A DNA stretch of 64,000 nt. Origin: Helicostylum pulchrum. Lineage: Eukaryota > Mucoromycota > Mucoromycetes > Mucorales > Mucoraceae. The stretch spans positions 434,001 to 498,000 of the forward strand of contig JAIXMO010000014.1 of assembly GCA_025677825.1 (NCBI GenBank), written 5' to 3'. Each line of letters begins with the position of its first letter. Position 1 is the stretch's first letter. Positions 33,480 to 44,467 of the stretch are shown piece after piece. The notes below the pieces were generated by a model. It did not search any database. It was not told the DNA's origin and saw only the letters and a list, made by a program, of their open reading frames with translations. Made by a program: the position numbers and the translations under genes.

Positions 33480-34215
33480 ATATTTATTTTTTTACTGTAC
33501 CGAGTCTCTTATTCGTAAAAAGAAAACCATCCTACTTGGACACCAGGTGTTGTACACGGAAGAAGAACTTTCACGTCATAGCTTATTTCATTGTAATACA
33601 CCAGAAGAGCTAGAAGAGTCATACACATACTATGCTAACGCTCGCGATACGCAACATGAACTTTATTACAGCAGATCCAATTGCAACCGTAAAGAAGACT
33701 GGAATTGACCAAGAGACGGTGCTGTGACAAGACTGCCACTATTGAGCGTAAATTCTCTGGAGTAAAGAAGCCGATCATGTTTACCGGTGACCGTGGTCAT
33801 GGGATTGGGTCAAGTATAAAAGGTCATCAAAGGTTTGGTGGATTCCAGAAACAGAACAAACACGGTTAGAATACACCTACGCTTGTTACAAATGAGTACA
33901 ATAGTTCACAGACCTGCTTGTTCTGCTTTGATAAGCTTTCTCATCCTGTCTCTGCCACTGCTGATAAGATTACCATTGCAAAGGAACTTTTATCTGTTTG
34001 GATAGTAATTGCCCGAAGGCGTTTAAACCAATGTGTAGAGACCTTGTCTCTACACTAGCAATTGGTCTCGCCGGTCTCTTTGGTTCGACCTTCCTTTGTT
34101 TCGATGAAACCTCTACTCGTACTTCCAAAGCACGGTTCTTTGATTCAGCCCTCGATTTTCTGCAAAAGAAACAACGAATGGGCTCGCCTACCGATGGCGG
34201 CAATACTCTTTGAGG
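33480..34215 (+). pseudogene. Lineage B TnpB/Fanzor-like protein, C-terminal part, decayed
   Basis: Reading across frames gives HELYYSRSNCNRKEDW, ATIERKFSGVKKPIMF, GDRGHGIGSSIKGHQRFGG, then TPTLVTNEYNSSQTC-LFCFDKLSHP, a NCP pair and MCRDLVSTLAIGLAGLFG, ending in FLQKKQRMGS near 34190. The order SS-x-x-CxxC, second Cys pair, RD matches the C-terminal signature of TnpB/Fanzor proteins: [TS][TS]xx, a C4 zinc finger, then RD. It differs from the lineage A copy next to it in every other residue. Stops occur after KEDWN and after the KQNKHG segment, and the second half of the zinc finger is frameshifted. It has no RuvC-I Asp. It is the natural continuation of the N-terminal lineage B piece at 29597-31645, now separated from it by lineage A sequence. 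Confidence 0.55.
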
Positions 34216-35450
34216 TATGCAGCTATACTAAACATTAAATTAATTTAAAATATCACCCGTTTCTTTCGCCTTTTAAATCAAATTCTCTTCTATTTCGGTA
34301 AGTGTATATTTAAAATATTTCGCTAATCAATTTACTGATTTTTTTGAGACCCATAGTGCATTTATCCTCACAGTATTGGAAGTTCAATTTTAAGGTAAAA
34401 AACTTTTTGATACGGAGTTTTACTGGCAATGGCTCATTGTCAGTAGACGATAAATTATTTACCGTAATTAGCAGATCTTTAAAAAAAATTATTTCTTGCG
34501 ACGTATCGTCTCTAGTAATTGAAACTTTCTTCCTATAAAGCAATTTGACACGTTAAATTATTTTGTGCTTCTTCGATTGACTTTTTTTTTTTTGATGGAC
34601 AAAGTTCAATTAAAACCTCACCCTCCACTATTTTGTGTGTGTGTCTCGAATCTGCAAGTTTACTAAACAGATTTCTTTTTATCTCAACTGCCTATCTACA
34701 GATACCCTGCATTACCTGAATAATTCTCTCAGTTTTTAAAAACACGGTGTTTATTTATAGAAAGTATTTTTTTACAGAGTCAAAAACTAAAAATATATAT
34801 CTTTATTACGAAATAAAAAAAGACTAGTATGGCCTTACAGAATTTTTTGCATTCCCCGGATTGACAACTAGAATCTCAGAATATATAGCCTTTCCTTTTT
34901 TCGCTCTCGACATACGAATTACGTTCTAGAAGTTTTTTTTTTTGTAATACAGTCTACGTGTACTTGTATCTTTTTTTTCTTCTTATCATAAGCCAGTTGA
35001 CACAACATTTGTTGTCAAAAACGTGTCTGTGCCATGAGATTAGCCAAAAGTTGTTTATTTGTGTAACAGATAAAAAAGAAGAAAAAGCACTTTTGTTATT
35101 TTTTACCCAAGTCCGCTTTTCGGGTTGAGAAAAGGGAGACAAAATGTTTTAATAGTGGGTTACCGAATAAAAAATCTTGATAGTAACACTGCATTAATTC
35201 AATTCAATAAATTTGTACACATACAGAGTACAAAGAAGAAAAGAGGAAAAAAAAATCAGGCCATATTTTTATAAATTTTTATATTACTTGCCAAAGTTTT
35301 TTTGTTGTAATGTAAATTTTTTTTTTTTTTTTGGCTCCCGCCTTAATCAAATATATGTTTTTTAATTGTATAAAAGGTTTTAGGTTGCAGGGGTGAGAGA
35401 GAGACTTTAATAAATTAATGGGTACTTGTTGTTGTTGAGGGTGTGGTATT
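34216..35450. other. AT-rich intergenic region
   Basis: No gene is supported. Short frames on both strands between 34300 and 34550 have no recognisable content. The right boundary of the mobile element must lie near 34215-34300, but no terminal repeat or target duplication could be identified. The last 250 bases are the 3' flank of the PR-like gene. Confidence 0.5.
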
Positions 35451-36346
35451 TTATTTAGGGTTGAAAGGACACTTTCCAGAAGCGGCGACTTGTTCAGGGT
35501 TGAAAGATCCCTCCTTTCTGTTCTTTGACATTTGTCTCATCATATCACTAGGATCGTAGAATGTCTCGAGTTGTTCAATCTCGAACTTTTCATTGACCTT
35601 GGCAACTGTGACACCGTAGATCTTGATAACTTCATTGGTAGCATGAGCTTCCAACTTTTGGTCCTTACCCACCTTGACGGATAAGTCACCAGTCATAGTA
35701 CCCCAATGAGCCCACTTGAAGGCAACACAAGGAGGTCCACTGTAAACTTCAACAACTTCCCAAGAAAAGGTACGGAGGGCTCTCTTGAAGAGCTTGTGGG
35801 ATTCACTAAAATCCATTTCACTGGCCTTGTAAAGTTCAGTATCACCGATAAGAGCGTTATAGGTACCGAGCTATTTGACAAATGATTAGTTTTTCGGTCG
35901 TATAAAATATACATATTACAAGTATATTTACCTCAAGCATTTCTTCGGCGGTGTTCCATTCCTTTCCATTGACAGAGAATCTGTACTTGGAAGCATCAAT
36001 GGTACGGATTTGATCAGCGCGAAGCTTATAAGACATTTCCTTTTCCCAGTTCTACAAAAAAATAAATAAGTGACCTGGTTATACATTATATATCTAGTAC
36101 TACACACCTTAACAAGGTTAGAAACGAGTGATTCAAGAGAACCTTCAGCGTGGGTATGAGTTTTCTCTATATAAAGTCTAATTGATAAGTAAATAGTTTC
36201 TTATCTTAAAAAACCTGTTTCACCCTACCTTCGTCATAAGCAGCATTAACCTTCTTGTAATCAGGAATACGGTTATAACGCCATTCGTGATCCTTATCGT
36301 TAAGGACAGCGTTAGGGTCAGTCATGAAATCAGGAAGGTTGGCCAT
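35451..36346 (-). CDS. Pathogen-related (PRp)-like SnoaL/NTF2-fold protein
   Basis: Four minus-strand exons (36346-36229, 36166-36108, 36051-35932, 35870-35451) encode 238 aa starting MANLPDFMTDPNAVLND. The sequence follows the barley-type pathogen-related protein family: EWRYNRIPDYKKVNAAYDEE, then GSLESLVSNLVKNWEKEM, SKYRFSVNG, ELGTYNALIG, and EVVEVYSGPPCVAFKWAHWG, with HATNEVIKIYGVTVAKV and a final CPFNPK. These proteins have a SnoaL/NTF2-like fold; their biochemical role is unknown in fungi. The second exon uses an acceptor 13 bases downstream of an alternative AG, because the alternative would introduce a stop. There is no signal peptide, so a cytosolic location is expected. The gene lies between the two mobile elements and is itself intact. 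Confidence 0.8.
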
Positions 36347-36805
36347 TTTTTTTTTAATGTAAGTTCAATGAAGAAAAGAGGGATGAATTATATAAATTAC
36401 TCTGCTCGGTCCATGATTTATATACTAATTTTACAACACCCGATGGACCAATTACATGTTTTTACATATTCTGTTATTGAATCGGGCCATCTCCCTTGAG
36501 GATCAAGGTATTACAGGAAATAAAAATAAAACGCTTAATAAAAATTTTTGATTTATATTACAGTTTTTTTTTAAAAAAAAAGAAATGATATTTGTGTGTG
36601 AGTGTGTTTTTTTGAGAAATTATCTAGTACGTTAAGAAAAAGAAGAAGAAAAGGGAAAGAAGAAGAAGGGGGGTGGGGGAAATAATAATAATATAATGTG
36701 AAAAAAAAAGTTTCTAATTTTTTGATAGCTTTAACTGGTTTCTTTTTTTTTTGGTCTTTTTGTATTGTTTTTTGGTTCTTTTTTTATATGTATATAGTGA
36801 ATGAA

Positions 36806-37923
36806 TTAATGAGAGTGTTGAATTTGTTGTGATGGATGAGGTGAATTAGCTTGTGAGGTTGAAGACTTTACCAAATAATGATCCATGAAATACTCCAACA
36901 TCTCTGCAGCAAGTTCTATGGACTCTTGGTTTTAGTAATTATTTATGACCAGATATATTGTACATCATCTTACCATGAACTTGAACAACGTCAATATCCG
37001 GTAAATTCTCGTACCAATTCTCGTTCAACTTATCGTTAGAAGAAAGACTTGTGGCAAGTAATAAGGCGGCAGCAGCAATAGTACAAGGCTTATACAATAC
37101 ACACAGCGGTGCGCCTAAACTATATATTTTTTTTGTATAAAATGGATTAAAAACCCTTTTTTTTAAAAAAAAATCAATCTAAAAATTTGATTTCAACTAA
37201 CCTTTGATATAATAACATCCATGCTCTACGAATAGATGTCCCTGAAACTTTTTGTAATAGAAAAGGGTCAGTTTAATGGATGCTTAGCAACGCTAAATAC
37301 GATTGTTTACCCATGATTTGACTTTCGAATTTCATAAGACTGGTATGAGGATGCTCAACAGATAAGTCAAAACATAAAGTATCTAATACGAGGATTTCGT
37401 TATGCAATAAGGATTCTTTCCACCTTAAAAACTCTTTCGAATCTTCTTTCAAGTGTAAGTTGTCGTTTTTAGAAGCTTTTTGGGCACATGCAAGTACAAT
37501 ATCCTTAAATCTTCTAGTACATTCCTCAACTTTCGTAGCAATGAATAAACACGTCGATGCAATATCCTATACAAAAAAAAGTTATTATTTAAATAATAGA
37601 TACATGTATGCGTGAATGATCATACATAAACGTGATAATTGGTCATTGATTGTCTCATGTAAAATCGATGGAAGAATGTACTAGCTGTTACTACGACGAG
37701 TTGTGGACTAATGAAATTGAAAAATAAGTACGCATTTATTTGCTATGACAAAGTAAATACATTACAGATTCAACCTGGCACCTACAGCAAGTAAGAAATG
37801 ACACCCTTTGACACGATCTAACTGTTCGTCTTCAAATGTTCGTCCATGTATAATTGTTGGTGTGTCTAATAAATCGTCCTTGGTAAAATACCACTGTAAA
37901 AAAGTTGTTGGTAACTGCATCAT
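36806..37923 (-). CDS. Cyclin K/T-like protein (CTD-kinase cyclin)
   Basis: Six minus-strand exons (37923-37766, 37707-37626, 37566-37311, 37247-37202, 37119-36974, 36924-36806) give 268 aa. The cyclin box begins FLQWYFTKDDLLDTPTI, then VKGCHFLLAVGARLNLPQ, FFHRFYMRQSM, the hallmark CLFIATKVEEC, and NEILVLDTLCFDLSVEHPH. A second box has APLCVLYKPCTIAAAALLLA. This pattern matches cyclin K/T-class partners of CDK9/CDK12-type kinases that phosphorylate the RNA polymerase II C-terminal domain. The start is the first of two tandem ATGs (MMQLPTTFLQ). A longer upstream frame exists but lacks an ATG and looks non-coding. The 5' flank is truncated by the left end of the second mobile element, about 240 bases from the start. 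Confidence 0.82.
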
Positions 37924-38163
37924 ATTATACTCAGCTAACAGAAATAAATAAAATAAAAAACATATAACTGTCTGCAATTTCGCTTTACCTGATCGACATT
38001 CATTACTGCCAACTTCGGGTTCACAGGTATTTTCCGCTTCTTTTAATACACAGACTTTTTTTCTAGTATTTTTCGCTCCAAAGCTCGCACCCTGCGGTGG
38101 TTCAATTAAAAAAACATGACGTTTCTTTTTTGGGTTTGTGCCCAAAAAAAAAAAAGAGTAGGC

Positions 38164-38589
38164 CAGTATCCTTTCCTGAGATCACATTTAATCACTGTGG
38201 AAAAATACTTTGATTTGACACAAAAAAAACAGGTTGAGTAAGATTAAAAGTATGATAACGTTTTATTTCTTATTGTTAATTATAAAATCAATCCCGGGAA
38301 AAAGGGGCTGCAAACTCTCGTTTATTATCAATGGTGATCACACTATTGTGATTGACTGTTACATACACTCAGATTTGATTTATGATTTTATAGACTGAAA
38401 ATCTTGATTACTCGATCCAGTGTCATTTTACTTACGCTATTAATTATATTTCTTTTATGCGTGATTTTACCACTAATCACATCAAATCCCAAAAAAAAAT
38501 CAATTGTTTTAGTAAAGTTCCATTTTTTCCGCTTTACAAAAAAGTATAGTTCGTATTCTGACTTGTCAAGTCTCTAAAAAACGAGATTT
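38164..38589. repeat. 5' block of TnpB/Fanzor-like element, copy 2, split by a MITE
   Basis: This is homologous to 29367-29499 in the same orientation. The left part (38164-38195) and right part (38474-38589) are separated by a 278-bp insertion. The GTAAAG/CTTTAC stem and the GACTT/AAGTC stem are both kept. The terminal inverted repeat is degraded here (AGATCACATTT against AAACGAGATTT). Confidence 0.75.
38196..38473. mobile_element. 278-bp MITE with 7-bp target duplication
   Basis: The insertion is flanked by direct repeats TAATCAC (38189-38195 and 38474-38480). Its ends form imperfect terminal inverted repeats: TGTGGAAAAAT at the left, and ATTTTACCAC at the right, which reads GTGGTAAAAT in reverse. 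The undisturbed sequence TTTAATCACACATCAAATC in copy 1 (29390-29408) is the empty site. No coding capacity is present. A 7-8 bp duplication suggests a hAT-type parent, but the superfamily is an inference. Confidence 0.75.
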
Positions 38590-38759
38590 GAAAGAATCTG
38601 ATAAATAACCCCAATGCCAATAAAAAGCGCGTTAGAAAAGTTTAATTTTGCTAATGGAAAAAAATGGTAATTAAGGCTTAACGGAAGCAAGCAATAGCTG
38701 CTGATGTGATCAAGCACATACACAAATACACATTCTCATATATATTTACACATACTTGA

Positions 38760-38939
38760 ATTATCAAGCGTAACGCAACTGTTGCAGCAATTGCTTTTGG
38801 AAAACCGAATAAATACGGAAAGCTCGAGTACGGGTCTGCTCTTCGCCACCTTGATTACGATGTTCGTTCAATTGGGGTATTCGCTTTGTACTTCTCTTCA
38901 CGTTATTATCATGAAAACATATTAAAGAACACAAATTAA
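38760..38939 (+). pseudogene. Crypton/Ndc10-like tyrosine recombinase fragment
   Basis: An open stretch of about 59 codons reads VAAIAFGKPNKYGKLEYGSA, then LRHLDYDVRSIGVFALYFSSR. A GK-x-N-x-GK-x-EYGS-x-LRH segment followed by a hydrophobic ALYFSSRYY helix is the pattern I associate with the Ndc10/Crypton tyrosine-recombinase DNA-binding domain in Mucoromycota. It has no ATG, ends in a stop after about 57 codons, and the catalytic R-H-R-Y region is not visible around it. It lies between the 5' block and the first coding sequence of the second lineage B element, so it was either inserted there or belongs to a composite element. Confidence 0.5.
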
Positions 38940-39179
38940 CAATACTGAACTACTTTGTTTGTGTGTATATATTATACCCCTTTGGAAAGGGTACGCTTAC
39001 TTGTAAAGTAAAACGATAAGTAATTATAAAATGGTAAATAATAACGTAGCTTTTTTAGGACGTGTTTTTTGATATATGTATTTCTTCAATTGTTAATAAA
39101 AAAAAGTTGTTGGTAAAAAGTCATCAGCTCGTTTCTTTTTTCTTTTTTCTTTCTTCAGCTGCTCTCTTTCTGCTATAAA

Positions 39180-41753
39180 ATGCGTAAATGTAGACGAGAA
39201 GAATATCACGAAGAAGAGGAAGAACGGTATAGTCTTCCTATAACCAAAACTAAAAAAAAGAGTACACTCTGCTACCTTCAAATCCAATATCGATGAGTTC
39301 CGTATTATTACCACAGAAGCTATTAGGTTTAGACTGCATAATATAATAAAGACGACTTTAAAAAAGAATCCTAAAAGTGAAACCAAAGATCTTAAATAAA
39401 TCGAAGAAGGACGTAAAAAGATTCCTCGTTATAAGTATGATGCTCTTGATAATCTGTATGGCTCCTACTGGACACACAATTCACTTCAACATCTTAAAAT
39501 GAACGGTCTTACAATGTACACAAACTACGTTAAAGAGAACTTCGATAATATATTAAAAGAAGTAAAAGAAACGTTAGCCAAAGAAATAGTAAACCTGAAA
39601 AGGCAGATTCCAGCAAGTATTCTTCAGTGGATGATGCTGTTGATGAAGAGAAAATAAAATCTATTGTAGTACCTCTAGGTCAAGCTCTCAGAAAAGATTT
39701 ACCTTTAGAAGCAAGACGTACAATAATAGATAAATTCAACAATACCATTCAACAATATTCCGATTTTGCTTCTCTCTTTGCTCTTCATGTTCAGTTGAAT
39801 ATACTTAAATTTGTAATATCCGGCGATATTACAGCTGAAAGTACCAGAATACAAGTGGATAGTATTATTCCGCGTGAATTCCGCGTGAATTCCGCTTCGA
39901 TCGAATTTCCAGCCCCCCCCCCCCCCGACTAATCAAGCAAATGATGACGTTAAAAGGAAATCTGATTACAAGACTCTGTACGTTGAATTACTTACAAGTG
40001 ATCAGTACCTTGCTGTTTGGAGCTAATGGAATCCAAAAAGGAACACGAAATAATCATCCGCTTTGGGTTAAACTAAGTTCATCCGACAACCCTCAAACAA
40101 TTCAAGATAACGATATTAATAAAGAACTGCAGGAACTTGTCGAAGAAGCAAGGGTACTAATATGACAATCAAGAAAGCTACAGTGGCTCAATTCTCTACG
40201 AACTTGGAAACCATGTACAAGGGCGGTAAACGTTTTAAGAAAGCTTTAGATAAACTATCGAAAGTCTTATTAACAGTAAATCTACAACCTACAAAAGAGA
40301 GAAAGAGAAGAGAATATAAAGATAGCAAGAATAATACCTCCAAATACATCATTAGTACCACTGTATCTCGAATTCTTACGAGAGATAAAAAAGATCTCTT
40401 TTAAACCGGTACAAAAAGAAACCTAAGAAACACGAGGAAAATAATCAGACTGATAGTGCAAATAGAATGAAAAGAGTAATCGACTATACGAAGAAACAAA
40501 AGACAAATAGATCAGTAAAATATAACTCATAAACACATACCTATATTAATACTTGTAGTAACTTATTTATATACATTAAAACTATAGCTAGCCGAAAAAG
40601 TCAAAGAAATCCCAAATGAAAAAAAAACGATACCGAAGAAGTAAATGTGAACGAGGATGAGATAAATATATCCAGCCGAAGATTATCGAAGCTGAAGGAT
40701 AAATTAAAATGGATGATGTATACACATAAAGAAGAAAGCATCAGTAAGCAAGACTTCGATTTGGTGGATATAACTGAAAAAGAAATGCGTTTGTGTTCAC
40801 AGCTGTATTCCTTCATAAAACCATACATCCCCTCAAAGGAAGAAATACACCTGACCCCAGCACAATTACCACTTACTGTGTTGTCAAATAAGGTTTTTAA
40901 AATCTCTGATTATACAAAATACAGTATTAAATTGTGTCCGAGACCAAGCCCGTCATCACTTTTATGTCTACCTGTAGACACAGCCATGCTCTACATGTTA
41001 ATGACCAGTTTTGGAGATAATACATTTGATTTATTTTGCAAAGATGGGAAAGTAATATCAAGTTTTCCTACTGCTATAAAAACCAAAACAGCTGTCTTTG
41101 GCTCGATTTTCGATGTCAAGAGTATCAAGGAATATTGTAACTCCAGACGCTTAACATTCATACATAGAATTCTGATTCAACCCGGATTAATTACGTGTGT
41201 AATCGGCGGTAGTAGCATCAAAAAAGATAGTAATCCTCTTCCTAGTCGCACAGAACCTCTAAAACACCCAACATAACAGTGCAGCAACAAGAAAATATCA
41301 AAGAGTTTGAAGAAACAGCCAAGACGTTGAACAAGCAACTCCGAGATAGGAATAAGATGTTTCATTTAGAACAAGCAGATCTTGAAATAAGAAACTTGAA
41401 GCGAGAAAGAAATGCATTATCACACGAAGGCCAAAGAAACGTGAAGCGGAGGCAGTGGACTGAGTTCAAGCGTACAGAAATATTGCGTCGTGAACTAAGA
41501 GAAATAAGAAAAAAAGCTCATTTTTTTCGAACAACGGCTCAAGCTGAGAATATTAAAGACGTACATCAAAATCAAGAAATGCCTGAAAAATTTGAGGATA
41601 TCTTGTTGACAATATAAAGGATTTAAAGTTTAGCGGAACAGATTATAGTTTGCAAACAATGTCGGTTACAGTGAGGGTATCTTTGAAAATGCTCAACGCT
41701 CATTTAAATTTATACAATGATGATATATTTGCTAATATATTAATAAGTCAATA
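39180..41753 (+). pseudogene. Lineage B TnpB/Fanzor-like protein, second copy, C-terminus missing
   Basis: The frame starts MRKCRREEYHEEEEERYSL at 39180. Reading across frames it continues IPRYKYDALDNLYGSYW, LTMYTNYVKENFDNILKEV and SDFASLFALHVQLNILKF, then the intron at 40515-40587. Then follow FIKPYIPSK, QLPLTVLSNKVF, PSSLLCLPVDTAMLY, KTAVFGSIFDVKSI and RLTFIHRI, a long basic coiled-coil (RRQWTEFKRTEILRRELREI), and DLKFSGTDYSLQTMSVTV with LNAHLNLYN. The GTD may be the RuvC-I Asp of this lineage. Frameshifts or stops lie near 39290, 39395, 39600, 39930, 40400, 41276 and 41610. No zinc finger or RD motif follows before 43 kb, so the nuclease half is deleted. A C run (39911-39928) marks one of the breaks. 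Confidence 0.55.
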
Positions 41754-43469
41754 AAATTGATAAAAGTAAAGCCAAAAGATTTTATTATTTGAAAGGAATA
41801 AGAATGGCTATTTATATGAATGAGAATATTTCAATGACAGTTGAATCAGATGATGGTAAAATAGGGAGTTGTTCATAATAGTAATCATCATAACAAATAT
41901 ACAAGAAGTAACCCTTTTCTGGAAGTGAACGGACCAAGTTGTCTGTGGTATTATTTGAGTGAGCACCAGACTATATAGTTGTCAACTAGTTATGTAACTT
42001 ATTTATTTAGTTTAAGGCGAAATGGTATTAGGACGTCTAGTTTTCACAAAGGCGTTATCAAACAATGTTATTAAAACAAGGGGATAATCAGGCAAAGTGA
42101 TAGAGAGAGGGTAATACAATAAATCGTATAAAGTAAAAGCTTAGATAAAAATAATAGTTTTAGAATCTTTGGAGTGTATATCAGCAAAGAATCTTTAGAA
42201 AGGTGGCTAGAAAATGTAATTTGATACAGATGGTAGCCAACCGATGAAAGACAAAATAAAGGGATATAGAAAAACCAAATAAGCGAACACTAAGATATTT
42301 TAAGTTTATGTAAGTTAAGTTTATTTGAAAGAAAGGAAACAGAGAGATATTTATACTTATGAGTTGAGTTGTTGTAACAAGAGTCAGAGAAGTTAATTTA
42401 GGTGTAACAACAAGTTCAATCCCGAACATCCATTGTACGTTTTTTTTTTTTCGCGAACAAGTTGTACGTATGATGATTTTAGTATACTATTATTTGATTT
42501 TTCGCACAGCGTTTTTGGGATACGGAGTATAGTTACTATTCAGTAACACGATCATTAATTGTACATTAAAGTACATGTTTTAAGTATAAAAAACTTTGAA
42601 GTATAAGTTTGCCACTACATTGATAAAAAAAATTCTGCTAAGAGCCTCCTTAAATCACCACAACATAAACAATAATCAGATATAATTTTTCTGTATAATA
42701 AACTTTTTACTGATTTAAAATCTGAAGCTTTTAACAATAAAGTATAGCTTTTTTTATGAAAAAAAACGATAAACAACTTTTTATCCAAATTTCAAATGCT
42801 GTTACTTATTAAACGAGTTCATTTATGTATAGGAAAATGATCTTAATAAAAACCTATATAAAAGGTAAGCAAATACAAACCCAAAAGATAAACTATTTTC
42901 AATAAATAATAAATAGCGCGATACACCAGAAGCTTCCATATTTTATCTGTAATAATTTAAGTCTTATACTTCACATCATTTATTTTCTGTAACAAGTGTA
43001 AACTTTATTGATTAATTAAATAAATAAAAAACTAGGTTTTGTTACAAAAACTTACATTTTTAGCTGCTACACATATTAAAGAGGACGTTTTATATCTTTA
43101 CTACTGCTTTTTTTCCCTTCACTCACTTTTTTTAATCTAAAAACATATAAATACTTCCAGTAGTATTCTTATAGTAAATTTTAATTCATTTTCTGTCTAC
43201 AGCTACTTCATCTTACAAACCCTTGAAAAACTCTTTCGCTAGTGTATTTTTTTTACTTCAAATAATTTTTTTTTACTTTTAATTTGCCATACTACCTTTC
43301 AATTAGCAACATTTATCACGCAAAGGACGTTCATGTGGCAAAACCTTCAAAATCATCTGCCTAGAGACACCCAAAAACACTCAAAAAATTCATTCACGTG
43401 ACTATCACGTGATTAAAACGTGCCACATTTAGTATATAATACATGTCTTACATTAATTAATATAGCACT
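41754..43469. other. Long AT-rich intergenic region
   Basis: No gene or recognisable repeat was found on either strand. The minus-strand frame near 42181-42429 is hydrophobic only because of AT-rich codons. The right end of the second element is presumably near 41760, but no terminal repeat is visible. Confidence 0.5.
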
Positions 43470-43541
43470 TCTTCGATAGTATAGTGGTGAGTATCCCCGC
43501 CTGTCACGCGGGAGACCTGGGTTCAATTCCCAGTCGGAGAG
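43470..43541 (+). tRNA. tRNA-Asp (GTC)
   Basis: A 72-nt cloverleaf. The acceptor stem TCTTCGA pairs with TCGGAGA with one T-G pair. The D arm is TAGTATAGTGGTGAGTA. The anticodon stem-loop is CCCGC-CTGTCAC-GCGGG with anticodon GTC. The T arm is CTGGG-TTCAATT-CCCAG. The discriminator base is G, and a TTTT run follows as the RNA polymerase III terminator. There is no intron. Box A and box B match the usual internal promoter. Confidence 0.95.
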
Positions 43542-44467
43542 CTTTTGTTTATTTTTCCTTTAAATAGTGTATGTAGCTGTTTGCCTTTTTGAGATGCTAG
43601 TTGGAAGATGTAGAGAAACAAAATTAGAGGTGATTACTAGGTCCTCTTTTTACAAGTGGAATGATTTAACTTTTTTTTTACCTAGCAATTATGCTACTAC
43701 TACTTTCAGTAGTGAGTCTGCGATGAGATTATTAACGAGGGGACGAGTCTCAAGACAATAAAGTTATAATTTAAACTGTGGTACTTATACCCATAAATAT
43801 ATCTTTTATGAAATTTAAGTATGTCTGGTAGTGATTATTAAAATTGACCATTTAGATGGGGGTTGATATTAATGTAACGTATTACGAGTATGCAAAGTAG
43901 AAAATCTGAGCAATTAAATCATACATAATAAGTATACACCTTTGAAAAAAAAAATTACTTTAATGTTAAATCCGGTATAGTAACTATAGATATCTTTTTT
44001 TGTTAAAAAAAATTATGCTAGAAATAAAGTATACACGAAATTAAAATCTACGACAGTATGTACAAGCCTGAATCATTCGTATCGGTATAAACAGTACGAT
44101 ATATTTTCAATCATTACATAAACAATAAGTTCACGTAATACTACTAAAAAGGCGATAACTGACCCTTTCTTTGTATTAGTGATTATACAATAGTTGAAAC
44201 GGTATAATATTCATTAAATTGAATCAGGAAGGAAGAATTTTTTTAGATTACATAATTTTTTTTTTGTGCTAAATGATTACATATCAAAATTACTGTATCA
44301 CTTTCTGCGTAAATATAGTATATGTAAAAAAAAAGAGAGGGGAGAGAGGTAAAATAAAAAAAAGGAGATGTACAATGAATTAGAAAAGTTAAAAGTATTA
44401 AATAATAGATATATAAATTATAAAGAGTGTAATGGATACATGATGAATTTTTTTTTGTAGTAGTTAA
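43542..44467. other. AT-rich intergenic region
   Basis: No supported gene. It holds the tRNA terminator and the 3' flank of the RhoGEF gene, with several T and A runs. Confidence 0.5.

Noticed and set aside
37924..38145. Longer N-terminus for the cyclin, including a possible extra exon
   Set aside because: The upstream frame has no ATG, its composition is not cyclin-like, and the two tandem ATGs at 37923 give a normal cyclin start.
42181..42429. Hydrophobic 82-codon minus-strand frame
   Set aside because: Its hydrophobicity follows from AT-rich codons; there is no conserved motif or supporting context.
43567..43761. 64-codon frame after the tRNA
   Set aside because: There is no motif and no promoter apart from the tRNA gene; likely chance.
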